Shown here: one piece after another, positions 23,386-31,713 of the stretch
Position numbering within the stretch: the stretch's first letter is position 1
How the letters are laid out: each line of letters starts with the position of its first letter
NCBI RefSeq assembly: GCF_934754935.1
Contig: NZ_CAKVJB010000022.1
Location: 1-42,232 of the forward strand
Reading direction: 5' to 3'
Source of the DNA: an uncultured Holdemanella sp.
GTDB lineage: Bacteria > Bacillota_I > Bacilli_A > Erysipelotrichales > Erysipelotrichaceae
DNA: 42,232 nucleotides
Made by a program: the position numbers and the translations under genes
Notes under the pieces: model-generated
What the model was told of the DNA's origin: nothing
Seen by the model: only the letters and a program-made list of their open reading frames with translations
Database searches by the model: none

Positions 23386-23426
23386 CAGATAAACCAGATA
23401 TATTTCCATAAGAAAAAGCCAAATTT

Positions 23427-23632
23427 CCATACAACATTTATCAATTCCAAAAAGTAGTCGTTTGTACTTTATTTAAAGCATAAACTAAAAATTTTGTATG
23501 ATCCAACTGTCAAATAAATATCAAATCAATAAAATTCTCATACAACATTTTATGCATGCTAAAAATATCTATTTTTACTTTATATAAAGCATACATCAAG
23601 ACTTTCACTTAATTTAACTGTCAAAAAAAAGA
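23427..23632. repeat. Two further leader-only repeat units
   Basis: Units starting at 23428 and 23539 (111 bp apart) repeat the first part of the 491-bp block: CATACAACATTT, a palindrome of the type CTTTATATAAAG, and AACTGTCAAA. They lack the peptide gene and most of the GAGCATTT hairpin. On the minus strand each starts TTTGACAGTT, which contains a perfect -35 hexamer. Nothing else is seen in this stretch. Confidence 0.6.
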
Positions 23633-23646
23633 ATAATTCAAACGAA

Positions 23647-23802
23647 CTATCCTTTCTTTGGTTGAATCCAATATATACTTTCTGCAACACGAACTTTCAA
23701 TCCATCCATTATCATTTCTTTTTGTTGAAAGTTTGCCAAAACATTCAAACGATTCCAGAAAGTTCTTTCACAAGTGGATTTCCCATCAATAAAACATTCC
23801 AT
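23647..23802 (-). CDS. Small ORF of 51 codons, unrecognised
   Basis: The frame starts MECFIDGKSTCERTFWNRLN and ends VAESIYWIQPKKG. The open frame extends upstream to about 23857 without another ATG (FRIFYDRRRGRRK), so this may be a fragment of a longer protein. No clear Shine-Dalgarno box precedes the ATG. It lies directly downstream of copA on the same strand. Codon content looks protein-like, but function is unknown. Confidence 0.35.
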   Translation of the reverse strand: MECFIDGKSTCERTFWNRLNVLANFQQKEMIMDGLKVRVAESIYWIQPKKG

Positions 23803-23881
23803 TTTGCGTCTCCCTCGACGTCTATCATAGAATATTCTGAATCCGCTTACAAGTCTTGACTTTTTTTATTTTTATGATTCT

Positions 23882-24091
23882 CTATTTTACAGAAATCACA
23901 GTATATCCCGCATTTGTTACGGCATCACTCAACATCTGATCTGTAACATTCTCTGTGCAATTTAATGTAGCTGTTTTTTCATCTAAACTAACCACTACAT
24001 CACTTACACCTTCCACTTTACTTAACGCATCCTTTACGTGTGCCACACAATGCATGCACATCATACCATCTACTGTTACTACTTTTTTCAT
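23882..24091 (-). CDS. copZ: Possible separately translated CopZ copper chaperone (internal start in copA)
   Basis: An in-frame ATG at 24091 starts MKKVVTVDGMMCMHCVAHVK and gives 69 residues, the normal CopZ length. A perfect AAGGAGG (24100-24106 as its complement) lies 8 nt upstream, inside the copA coding sequence. The preceding residues EYKEEKK look like a linker or an old copA C-terminus. Both a fusion and a free chaperone could therefore be made from one mRNA. The start is inferred; the fusion frame is certain. Confidence 0.55.
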   Translation of the reverse strand: MKKVVTVDGMMCMHCVAHVKDALSKVEGVSDVVVSLDEKTATLNCTENVTDQMLSDAVTNAGYTVISVK

Positions 24092-26599
24092 TTTCTTTTC
24101 CTCCTTATATTCAACGGGAATATAACCCGCATCCTTAACCGCTTGTTTTAAAGCTATCTCATTTACTTGTTGCACATAATCAATATCAGCCTTACCTAAA
24201 TTATAATCCACACGCACATCTTTTACATTTGGAACCTTCTTTAAGGCATCCTCTACCAACCATGCACAATGCCCACAAGACATACCATCAATATGCATTG
24301 TATATGTTTTTACCTCTTCACTTTGAACTTTAGGTTTAAAATAACGAAGTCTCAATGCGTTAGTGACAACACAAACACTACTCAAAGACATACATGCAGA
24401 ACCGATCATCGGTGATAATCTTAAGCCAAATGCCGGATACAATAGGCCTGCCGCAACTGGAATTCCTAGAATGTTATAGAAGAAAGCCCAGAATAAATTC
24501 ATCTTGATATTCTTGATGACATCATTTGATAAATCAATTGAAGTTACTACATCCTCCAAAGAACTCTTCATTAAAATCACGTCCGCACTATCCAAGGCAA
24601 TATCCGTTCCAGCACCAATCGCAACTCCAATATCAGCACGCATTAAAGCAGGCGCATCATTGATACCATCACCCACCATCATAACCTTCCTACCTTGTTC
24701 TTGAAGCTTACGAATTACACTCTCTTTATCTTGTGGCAATACATCACTGATTACTTCATCCACACTTAAAGATTTACCAATCGCATTCGCCGTCTTTTGA
24801 TTGTCTCCAGTCAACATAACCACATGCATATTCTTTTGTTTAAACTGTTCTAAGGCAACCTTACTTGTACTACGAACTGTATCGGCCACGCTCACAAGTC
24901 CAATTACAGTATCGTCTTCCACAAAAATCAATGGAGTTTGACCTAAACTTGCATAAGCATCTAAATCACTTAATACTGTCTTGTTTAGTTCAATGTTATT
25001 TTCTTCCAATAACCTTTTATTTCCAGCCAAATACACATGCCCATTTAACTTAGCCTGAATACCACGACCCGAAATATTTGTGAAGTTTTCTATTTGTTGA
25101 ATCTTTATATTCTTATCCTTCGCATATTCTACAATGGCCTGTCCTAAAGGATGTAAAGACCCACTCTCTAAGCTTGCCGCAACCGAAATAAAGTCATTCG
25201 TACTTATATTTGTATACAACTTAATATCCTGAACACTTGGCTTTCCTGAAGTAATCGTACCCGTCTTATCCAATACGATTGTATCGATTGAATGTAGTTG
25301 TTCTAATATGGCAGCTGACTTAATTAAAATACCATTCTCAGCCGCCTTACCCGTACCAACCATGATCGCAACAGGCGTAGCTAAACCTAAGGCACAAGGA
25401 CAAGAAATAACCAATACACTAATCGCATTCGATAACGCAAATTGAATCGTTTGACCACTCACTAACCATGCAACAAATGTAATTAGCGCAATCGCAATCA
25501 CCACTGGGACAAATACACCACTCACTTTATCTGCCAAACGAGCGATTGGAGCTTTTGAATTACCCGCATCATCCACTAACTGAATGATCTTTGCTAAAGT
25601 TGTATCCTCACCAACCTTTTCAGCCTCAAACTGAAACGTACCATTCTCATTCATGGTAGCCGAAATAACGGAATCCCCCACATTCTTTTCGATTGGAAGA
25701 CTCTCACCTGTAATCGCTGACTGATCCACATAACCTGTTCCTGAAATGACTTTGCCATCCACCGGAATTCTTTGACCTGGACGAATCACAACTATATCAT
25801 GAATTCGAATACTTTCACTTGAAACAACAACCTCTTTACCATCCCTTAAAACAGTCGCATTTTTTGGTGCCAAATCCACTAACTTATCTAAGGCATCACT
25901 CGTTTTTGCCTTTGATCTAGACTCCAAATACTTTCCAACACTCACCAAAGTCACAATGGTTGCAGCCGATTCAAAATACAAAGAGTGCATAGCCATATGA
26001 GCCATTTCCATATTTTGCACACCAAAATAATAAGCCATTTGATAAATACCGACTAAGCCATACACAAAGCTTGCACCTGAACCCATCGCAACCAAAGAAT
26101 CCATGTTTGCGGATTTTTTTATTAAAGCCTTAAATCCTGTAATAAAGAAATGTCTTTGAATAAATAATATAAATAGACATAGAATCAACTGTGTTAAAGC
26201 TGAAACCATCATCCATTCCATACCCTCTAAAATTGGAAGACCTACCATGGGTTCCATCGCAATTAGAAGTAAAGGAACCAATAAAACTAAACTCAAAATC
26301 AATCTTTGTTTAGCACTTCTTTGATCCGATTCAACCCTGTCCTGACGATTTTGCCATTCCTTACGAACCTCGCCCTTTTCACCATGAACACTTGCTCCAT
26401 AACCAATTTGTTTTACAACTTCACAAATCGTCTGTTCATTCACTTTATCTTGATCAAATTCAACCTTCATTGAATTCGATAATAAAGAAACATCACAATG
26501 ATGAACTCCATCTAATTTAGAAACTGCCCTTGTCACATTAGCTTGACAAGCCGCACACGTCATGCCTGTCACATCAAATTTTTCTTCCATTAAAACCAC
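23882..26599 (-). CDS. copA: Copper-exporting P-type ATPase CopA with C-terminal CopZ-like domains
   Basis: The protein has 905 residues. An N-terminal metal-binding domain has GMTCAACQAN (residue 13 on). P1B-ATPase core: CPC in ISCPCALGLATPVAIMVGTG near 400, phosphorylation site DKTGT near 445, and hinge GDGINDAPAL near 645. CPC plus the usual Cu(I)-site residues indicate copper (or silver) export at the membrane. Unusually, two more heavy-metal domains follow the last membrane helices: GMSCGHCAW near 770 and GMMCMHCVAH near 847. The last one looks like a complete CopZ and has its own ribosome binding site. The upstream csoR gene ends next to the start, so they form one operon under copper control. 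Confidence 0.95.
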   Translation of the reverse strand: MVLMEEKFDVTGMTCAACQANVTRAVSKLDGVHHCDVSLLSNSMKVEFDQDKVNEQTICEVVKQIGYGASVHGEKGEVRKEWQNRQDRVESDQRSAKQRLILSLVLLVPLLLIAMEPMVGLPILEGMEWMMVSALTQLILCLFILFIQRHFFITGFKALIKKSANMDSLVAMGSGASFVYGLVGIYQMAYYFGVQNMEMAHMAMHSLYFESAATIVTLVSVGKYLESRSKAKTSDALDKLVDLAPKNATVLRDGKEVVVSSESIRIHDIVVIRPGQRIPVDGKVISGTGYVDQSAITGESLPIEKNVGDSVISATMNENGTFQFEAEKVGEDTTLAKIIQLVDDAGNSKAPIARLADKVSGVFVPVVIAIALITFVAWLVSGQTIQFALSNAISVLVISCPCALGLATPVAIMVGTGKAAENGILIKSAAILEQLHSIDTIVLDKTGTITSGKPSVQDIKLYTNISTNDFISVAASLESGSLHPLGQAIVEYAKDKNIKIQQIENFTNISGRGIQAKLNGHVYLAGNKRLLEENNIELNKTVLSDLDAYASLGQTPLIFVEDDTVIGLVSVADTVRSTSKVALEQFKQKNMHVVMLTGDNQKTANAIGKSLSVDEVISDVLPQDKESVIRKLQEQGRKVMMVGDGINDAPALMRADIGVAIGAGTDIALDSADVILMKSSLEDVVTSIDLSNDVIKNIKMNLFWAFFYNILGIPVAAGLLYPAFGLRLSPMIGSACMSLSSVCVVTNALRLRYFKPKVQSEEVKTYTMHIDGMSCGHCAWLVEDALKKVPNVKDVRVDYNLGKADIDYVQQVNEIALKQAVKDAGYIPVEYKEEKKMKKVVTVDGMMCMHCVAHVKDALSKVEGVSDVVVSLDEKTATLNCTENVTDQMLSDAVTNAGYTVISVK

Positions 26600-26893
26600 C
26601 TACTTTAACTTCTTTACTAAATCCATAACCTCACTCATGATTTCTGTATTTCCATTTTGAACATCCTCAACCACACACGTATTTAAGTGTTCCTGCAAAA
26701 CAATATATCCAAATGCCTGTAAAGCACTCTCTACAGCCGCTACCTGCACCAAGATATCTCCACAATAACGATTCTCCTTCAACATATTCTCAATTCCATT
26801 TAATTGTCCTACCATGCGATGAAGACGATTCGTTAACTGCTTGATTTCTTTCTCATCTCTAGGCTGATGTTTTTTATGACAACAATCCCCCAT
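26600..26893 (-). CDS. csoR: Copper-sensing repressor CsoR
   Basis: The 97-residue protein is of the CsoR/RcnR (DUF156) family. The core RLHRMVGQLNGIENMLKENR is followed by YCGDILVQVAAVESAL and LQEHLNTCVVEDV, showing the Cys-x-His-Cys copper-binding set (C in YCGD, H and C in EHLNTC). The ATG at 26893 with GAGGTG 6 nt upstream is preferred over earlier in-frame ATGs. It lies directly upstream of copA. It should leave DNA when Cu(I) is bound and so induce the operon. Confidence 0.93.
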   Translation of the reverse strand: MGDCCHKKHQPRDEKEIKQLTNRLHRMVGQLNGIENMLKENRYCGDILVQVAAVESALQAFGYIVLQEHLNTCVVEDVQNGNTEIMSEVMDLVKKLK

Positions 26894-26916
26894 ATATTTC
26901 ACCTCGCCCATAATAA

Positions 26917-26935
26917 TATACCCCATATAGGTATA
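26917..26935. promoter_or_regulatory. CsoR operator at the csoR-copA promoter
   Basis: TATACC-ccatata-GGTATA is an inverted repeat of CsoR type. It fills the spacer of a minus-strand promoter with -35 TTGAAA and -10 TATTAT at 17 bp (or TATATT at 15 bp). Binding would occlude RNA polymerase; the divergent small membrane protein gene could also be affected. Confidence 0.65.
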
Positions 26936-26983
26936 TTTCAAGTGATATGATTTGTGGCATAATAAAAGAAAGGAAATAACCAT

Positions 26984-27361
26984 ATGAAATATAATTATTA
27001 CGTGTACCTGCCAAGAATCGGAACCATTCTTGTCATGTTTTTAACGTGCAGTGCACTCTTCTCAAAAGAAATCTTTTTTAATCTTGTATACCTTGTTTTT
27101 GTCGTGCTCTTTAGCCAAATTCTATTTATATACGAAAAAAGACTATTAAAAAACAATGAACCACAATACGAAAAAATTAGTTTTCGCGATTCATTGTTGA
27201 TGTATCCTATTCTATTAAAAATTGAACTCTTCCTATTTGCGATTGTCAGCCTATTTAGTATATTGATCCTTTTATGCATCAATAAAACCATTATGGCACT
27301 CTTCACAATTGGCGTTATTACAATTATTATTTCACTCTATCTAAACATGAGAAGGCACTAG
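26984..27361 (+). CDS. Small membrane protein of unknown function
   Basis: The 125-residue protein has about four hydrophobic segments: two near the N-terminus (LPRIGTILVMFLTCSALF and IFFNLVYLVFVVLFSQILFI) and two near the C-terminus, joined by a charged loop with KRLLKNNEPQYEKIS. GAAAGGAAA precedes the ATG. It is divergent from csoR and shares its 90-bp promoter region, so copper-linked expression is possible. No family is recognised. Confidence 0.65.
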   Translation: MKYNYYVYLPRIGTILVMFLTCSALFSKEIFFNLVYLVFVVLFSQILFIYEKRLLKNNEPQYEKISFRDSLLMYPILLKIELFLFAIVSLFSILILLCINKTIMALFTIGVITIIISLYLNMRRH

Positions 27362-27366
27362 CAAGA

Positions 27367-27400
27367 AGAGTAAGACAATCCTGATTTATCGTCTTACTCT
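27367..27400 (+). terminator. Intrinsic terminator
   Basis: AGAGTAAGAC...GTCTTACTCT, a 10-bp perfect stem, then CCTTTTT. It ends the small membrane protein gene and faces the convergent ATPase gene. Confidence 0.8.
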
Positions 27401-27429
27401 CCTTTTTATTTTTTGAACCCTTAAGTTTT

Positions 27430-28845
27430 TCAAGAAAACAAATCTTCCCCACTTATCTCATTTTGTACTATTCCACTATGCGCATTGTGCTTTAGTCCAT
27501 TTGCAGAAACCATAGTCAAATGCAAAGCTTTATTACAGTTGGTCTCGCTCATAAATACGGCAAGTTTGTTTTTAAGTTCCAATTCATATTTTGAATCAAT
27601 TTCAAAAGGAAGCAATGTGTATTTTATCTCACATACATTCATCACACCATCTTTTCTATCAATTAACAAATCGATCTGTGCTCCATTTTCCTTTTTAGAA
27701 CTCCTCCAAGCATATTCCATCGTCTCAACTCCAGATATACCTAGTGCATTTTTAATTTGATCTACATGCAATAAGCATACAAGTTCAAACGCATTGCCAG
27801 ACCAAGAAAAATAACTAGGAGTGTTTATATATGACATCCAACTGCCATAATCTCTTTTCTTTATGAATTTAAAGCAAAAATTCATAAAAGGATCTATCAA
27901 TTGAAAATAGAATTTACTTTTTGCCTTTGCATAATTCTTATACTTTCTAATAAAGCCACTTTGTTCCAACTCATTCAGCGCTTTCGTAAGAGGTTCGCCA
28001 TCACCTATTTTTTCGATTTTAGCCAAATCAGTCCTTTGCATTCCACATTTACTTTGAGCTAGCGCATCTATTATTGCAGCATGTCTTTCATAGTTTTTAA
28101 ACAATGACTTTAAAAGCATGTCATACTCATAATATAGTTGTCCATTTTCTTTAAATAATAATTCATCTATATTTTGTGCCAAACTAAGACGTTTATCAAA
28201 ACAATTCAAGTAATAAGGTATTCCTCCAAATACCATATAACTTTCTATCACTTGCTGTCTTGTCATCTGTACACCATTCAAGCGATATAAATCTTCACAC
28301 TCTTTTAAAGTAAAGGGAAACAAATGTATCTGTCTTGTGATTCGATTGTAAAAACCACCCCTATCTCCAAGAAGATTATTGATAATCCATGATGTAGCAG
28401 AACCACACACAATCAGCAACAAATCATTTTGTGTTGATGCAAAACTGTTCCAAAAATACTCAAGAGCACTTTTAAAATCTGATCTTACTGTATCCATCCA
28501 TGGCAATTCATCTAAAAAAACAACCTTTTTGCCACTGACCGGATCTCTTCTTACATTTTCATTAAGAAGGAGTTGTTTCAATCTTGTAAAAGCTTCATAC
28601 CAGTCCTTAGGCTGTTTCTTATCTGAAAATCCATATTCCATAAGACTGCCATTAAATATCTTTAACTGTTCTTTTGTTTTTGCGTTTGATATTCCTGTGG
28701 CATAAAACGCAAATGAATTATTAAAATATTCTTTAATCAGAAAAGTCTTCCCTACTCTTCGTCTACCATAAACAACCACAAATTCTGCTCTTGGTGACTC
28801 TAAACAATTTCGCAATATTATTTGTTCTTTTTTACGTCCAATCAT
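27430..28845 (-). CDS. ATPase with DUF234 C-terminal domain
   Basis: The protein has 471 residues. Walker A is VVYGRRRVGKTFLIKEYF near 27. Walker B is VVFLDELPWMD. LLLIVCGSATSWIINNLLGD and IHLFPFTLKECEDLY match the prokaryotic ATPase family that carries DUF234. The C-terminal part has AQIDLLIDRKDGVMNVCEIK, a nuclease-like (PD-(D/E)XK) pattern of the DUF234 domain. GGAGG precedes the ATG. It stands alone with repeated boxes upstream. Its biological role is not established; it resembles in organisation the DUF4143 ATPase at 8-9 kb. Confidence 0.88.
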   Translation of the reverse strand: MIGRKKEQIILRNCLESPRAEFVVVYGRRRVGKTFLIKEYFNNSFAFYATGISNAKTKEQLKIFNGSLMEYGFSDKKQPKDWYEAFTRLKQLLLNENVRRDPVSGKKVVFLDELPWMDTVRSDFKSALEYFWNSFASTQNDLLLIVCGSATSWIINNLLGDRGGFYNRITRQIHLFPFTLKECEDLYRLNGVQMTRQQVIESYMVFGGIPYYLNCFDKRLSLAQNIDELLFKENGQLYYEYDMLLKSLFKNYERHAAIIDALAQSKCGMQRTDLAKIEKIGDGEPLTKALNELEQSGFIRKYKNYAKAKSKFYFQLIDPFMNFCFKFIKKRDYGSWMSYINTPSYFSWSGNAFELVCLLHVDQIKNALGISGVETMEYAWRSSKKENGAQIDLLIDRKDGVMNVCEIKYTLLPFEIDSKYELELKNKLAVFMSETNCNKALHLTMVSANGLKHNAHSGIVQNEISGEDLFS

Positions 28846-28858
28846 CTAAAACTCCTCC

Positions 28859-28931
28859 TAATCCTCTAAAGTCACATTAAAACTATGCATTTTAGAGAAT
28901 TATAAGCTTCTTTTTATCCATAATCCTCTAA
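28859..28931. promoter_or_regulatory. Three TTAGAGGATTA boxes upstream of the DUF234 ATPase
   Basis: TAATCCTCTAA occurs at 28859-28869 and again at 28921-28931, with an inverted, one-mismatch copy TTAGAGAATTA at 28892-28902. The spacing is 33 and 29 bp. They cover the promoter region and could be operator sites. Confidence 0.5.
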
Positions 28932-28988
28932 GTTACTTAAAATATATCATTATTAATATTACATCGCAAGGATATTATTAGAAATTAA

Positions 28989-29021
28989 AAGCGAACCCTA
29001 CCATTATGATAGTGATCCGCT
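28989..29021 (-). terminator. Terminator of the kdpDE unit
   Basis: On the minus strand a hairpin pairs AGCGGA with TTCGCT and CTATC with GGTAG, followed by TTTT. It overlaps the kdpE stop. Confidence 0.65.
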
Positions 29022-29735
29022 CGTTTGCCCTGGTTTTTCTGTCTGACGCAACATACGATATCCAACCCCTACATGCGTCTGAATATATTTAGGATTTGAA
29101 GTATCCGGCTCAATCTTTTTACGCAAAGTTGCCATAAACACTCTTAGACTTGGAGTTTCTGTTCCTTGAACACTCCCCCATACTTCACCCATAATATAAT
29201 TATGAGTCAACACTTTATCGGTATTTTTAGCTAAAACACACAATAATTTATATTCAATCGGCGTTAAATGGATCTCACGACCATTCTCATATACACACCC
29301 CTGCGCATAATTGATTGTCAAATCTCCATTTTCATATACACTCTCATTGACACTTGTCGTCTGACTATTATTTAATCTTCGAATCGTTACTCTTAGCCTT
29401 GCCAACAATTCATCCACTGAAAATGGTTTTGTCAAATAGTCATCGGCCCCTAAATCTAAAGCTTGTACTTTATCTTGGTCTTCACTTCTTGCCGAAACGA
29501 CAATAATTGGAATATTCGACCAAGAACGAACCTTCTTGATCACTTCCAAACCATCCATATCCGGTAAACCTAAATCTAGAAGCATAATATCAGGATTATA
29601 AGAAAGAACACTCATAATACCTTGTTTAGCTGTTTTTGCCAGGCGAAACTGATAGTTTTCCATCTCAAGCGTTGTCGTAATCAAATTCCCTACCGCAACA
29701 TCATCTTCAATAACTAATATTTGTACTTTATTCAT
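29004..29735 (-). CDS. kdpE: KdpE-like response regulator (OmpR family)
   Basis: The protein has 243 residues. The receiver domain has VIEDDVAVGN, the phospho-acceptor aspartate in DIMLLDLGLPDMDGLEV, and LGADDYLTKPFSVDELLARL. The C-terminal winged helix has HLTPIEYKLLCVLAKNTDKV and TLRKKIEPDTSNPKYIQTHV. The start overlaps the kinase gene by 8 bp. No kdpFABC genes lie nearby; the neighbours are ktrBA, whose promoter has OmpR-type direct repeats. I infer control of K+ uptake through Ktr. Confidence 0.9.
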   Translation of the reverse strand: MNKVQILVIEDDVAVGNLITTTLEMENYQFRLAKTAKQGIMSVLSYNPDIMLLDLGLPDMDGLEVIKKVRSWSNIPIIVVSARSEDQDKVQALDLGADDYLTKPFSVDELLARLRVTIRRLNNSQTTSVNESVYENGDLTINYAQGCVYENGREIHLTPIEYKLLCVLAKNTDKVLTHNYIMGEVWGSVQGTETPSLRVFMATLRKKIEPDTSNPKYIQTHVGVGYRMLRQTEKPGQTSGSLS

Positions 29736-31581
29736 AAAGATTCACCTCCACTGCCTCCAATAAGAATTTAAAACAAGCACCATGAGGCTTTACATTCTCT
29801 ACCCAAATCTTACCACCATGCGCTAAAACAATCGACTTACACAAAGATAATCCTAGACCCATTCCTCGTCTTGTATCTCCACTATGATTATTTTCCGTGT
29901 AGAACATTTCAAACAATTGATCTGGATGCAAAACACCATTTCCATCATCTTGAACCTCTATTAATATCTTATTCTCAACTCGTTTTGCACTTAAAATAAT
30001 ATTTGAATTTTCAGGCGTATACTTGATCGCATTATTCATTAAATTCACTAATACTTGAATAATCAAACGCGCATCCATATTGGCCATCAATAAATCATCC
30101 TCTAAATGCATAGAAATATTATGATTACGCTTATTACGTCCCAAATGATGAATTGCCTCTCTAAAAATATCCTCAATCATTTCTGGTTGTAGATTCAACT
30201 GCATCGTACCATTTTCAATACGAGTTATAAATAATAAATTTTCCACCAAATCATAAAGCCACATCGCATCATTATAAATATCCTGATACAATTCTTTCTT
30301 CTTTTCTAAAGAAAACGCATTCTCATTTTCCAACAATAAACCTGCATTACCAGAAATAGATGTTAATGGCGTTCTTAAATCATGCGAAATCATACGCAAT
30401 AAATCGGCACGCAACGCCTCTTGTTTAGCTTGCTGCTCAATCTTTAGATTTTCTAAACGAATTCTTTCCTTCTCTAAAGCCATACCACACTCATCCAATA
30501 TCGCAAGCCATAAATTCTTTTCAAAAGAATCCATCTTATCTTTTAATACAATTCCAACCACACCTAATACTTCATGCGTTCCATTAATAGGTAAATATAA
30601 ACACATTGAATCCGAATGATAACTTGTTGTTTTACCGGCTTCATGTCTATTTTCATATACCCAAGCCACAATACCCGTCTCAATTGGACATTGTCCAAGT
30701 AAAATAGGCTCATCATTATGTGGATATAACACTAGATCTGTATCCAACAATTTATGTAGCTGTTTTAACATAGACGCATAAATCGCATTCATATCATTGG
30801 CCTTTTGAAGCATTTGACTCATCTCCAATAAGACTTGTGTACGATACACTTGTTTGGCATTCTCGAAAGATTGCTTCTTTAAGCGCGTCATTAAAGAACT
30901 TGAAGACATAGCCACCACAAACATCACAATATATGTCGTAATATAGCTTGGATCACTCAATAAAGAAAAATAGGGATATGTAAAGAAAAAGTTAAAACAT
31001 AATACAGAAATCAAAGATGCCAATAAACTATAGATATATCCACTTGTCCATATAGATACAAACACAATTCCCAAGATATAAATCATAATGGGTGTCGTAA
31101 TCAAGAATTGAAAGTGCATAAAGCCCTTGCCAATAAGTGTACAAAGCACAAGAATCAAAATCATCTTTAACATATCTTTTAATGAAAAATTAAAAGAATT
31201 AAAATCAAAATAAAACAAGCGACGATAATCCTGTGGATAATTCACAGAATATACATCAATATCATGCAATTTAAATAAAGCCTGTTTGGCAAGACTCTTT
31301 TCTAAAACTACGCAATCCACTTGTGAAATAGCCACATATTCTACAATCTGCTGAATCTTATTGTGCCCATAAAGAATTGTAACTTTAGCTCCCTTACTCT
31401 CCGCAAACTTAATATTTTCACGCAAACAACTCTTTGATGCCGCACTCATACTTTCGTCTTTTGGTGTCTGCACATAAATAGCACTCAACGTCGCATGATT
31501 ATTCTTCGCAATTTGAACGCCTTTTTCAATCACTCTTGAATTATATTTTGAAGTCGATAAACATATTAATACACTAGCCAT
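29728..31581 (-). CDS. kdpD: KdpD-like sensor kinase lacking the N-terminal KdpD domain
   Basis: The protein has about 617 residues. It starts directly with a universal-stress-protein-like domain (ASVLICLSTSKYNSRVIEKG), then four membrane segments (DUF4118 type, about 140-230), a GAF-like region, HisKA with LLRMISHDLRTPLTSISGNA, and HATPase with NAIKYTPENS and GMGLGLSLCKSIVLAHGG. E. coli KdpD has about 890 residues; the Walker-containing N-terminal KdpD domain is absent here. The ATG at 31581 is preferred to 31599 because an extended -10 lies only 6 nt upstream, giving a leaderless mRNA. It is paired with kdpE and divergent from ktrB. Confidence 0.88.
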   Translation of the reverse strand: MASVLICLSTSKYNSRVIEKGVQIAKNNHATLSAIYVQTPKDESMSAASKSCLRENIKFAESKGAKVTILYGHNKIQQIVEYVAISQVDCVVLEKSLAKQALFKLHDIDVYSVNYPQDYRRLFYFDFNSFNFSLKDMLKMILILVLCTLIGKGFMHFQFLITTPIMIYILGIVFVSIWTSGYIYSLLASLISVLCFNFFFTYPYFSLLSDPSYITTYIVMFVVAMSSSSLMTRLKKQSFENAKQVYRTQVLLEMSQMLQKANDMNAIYASMLKQLHKLLDTDLVLYPHNDEPILLGQCPIETGIVAWVYENRHEAGKTTSYHSDSMCLYLPINGTHEVLGVVGIVLKDKMDSFEKNLWLAILDECGMALEKERIRLENLKIEQQAKQEALRADLLRMISHDLRTPLTSISGNAGLLLENENAFSLEKKKELYQDIYNDAMWLYDLVENLLFITRIENGTMQLNLQPEMIEDIFREAIHHLGRNKRNHNISMHLEDDLLMANMDARLIIQVLVNLMNNAIKYTPENSNIILSAKRVENKILIEVQDDGNGVLHPDQLFEMFYTENNHSGDTRRGMGLGLSLCKSIVLAHGGKIWVENVKPHGACFKFLLEAVEVNLYE

Positions 31582-31587
31582 ACGACA

Positions 31588-31596
31588 AGTATAACA
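31588..31596 (-). promoter_or_regulatory. Extended -10 of kdpD; transcript probably leaderless
   Basis: TGTTATACT on the minus strand (TATACT at 31588-31593) is 6 nt from the ATG at 31581. Transcription would begin at the start codon itself. No Shine-Dalgarno site is present. Confidence 0.5.
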
Positions 31597-31619
31597 CAAG
31601 CCCTCAAAGAATCATCCAT

Positions 31620-31669
31620 CTTAACATTGTCTTAACATAGTGTTAGAATATTTTTATGAAATCTTAATA
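31620..31669 (+). promoter_or_regulatory. ktrB promoter with OmpR-type direct repeats (putative KdpE sites)
   Basis: CTTAACAT occurs at 31620-31627 and 31631-31638, 11 bp apart, the spacing of OmpR-family binding sites. The first overlaps a -35 TTAACA, with -10 TAGAAT (31644-31649) at 17 bp. Downstream, ATGAAATCTTAATA (31656-31669) recurs exactly at 33709-33722, before the small peptide gene. Confidence 0.55.
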
Positions 31670-31713
31670 CAGACTAGTGTAGAATGTGTTGAGATATTAG
31701 GATAGGTGGTTTT

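Larger units (their letters stand above)
22439..23423. repeat. Tandem duplication of a 491-bp toxin-antitoxin-like unit
   Basis: Two head-to-tail copies (about 22439-22929 and 22930-23423) are nearly identical over their whole length. Each carries, in order: CATACAACATTT, a GAGCATTT/AAATGCTC hairpin, AACTGTCAAATAA, a -10 TATAAT, a leader of about 100 nt, AGGAGG plus a 33-codon gene, a hairpin, and a convergent -10. The ATGs are exactly 491 bp apart. A third, diverged copy lies at 1560-1865 in the opposite direction. Confidence 0.85.
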
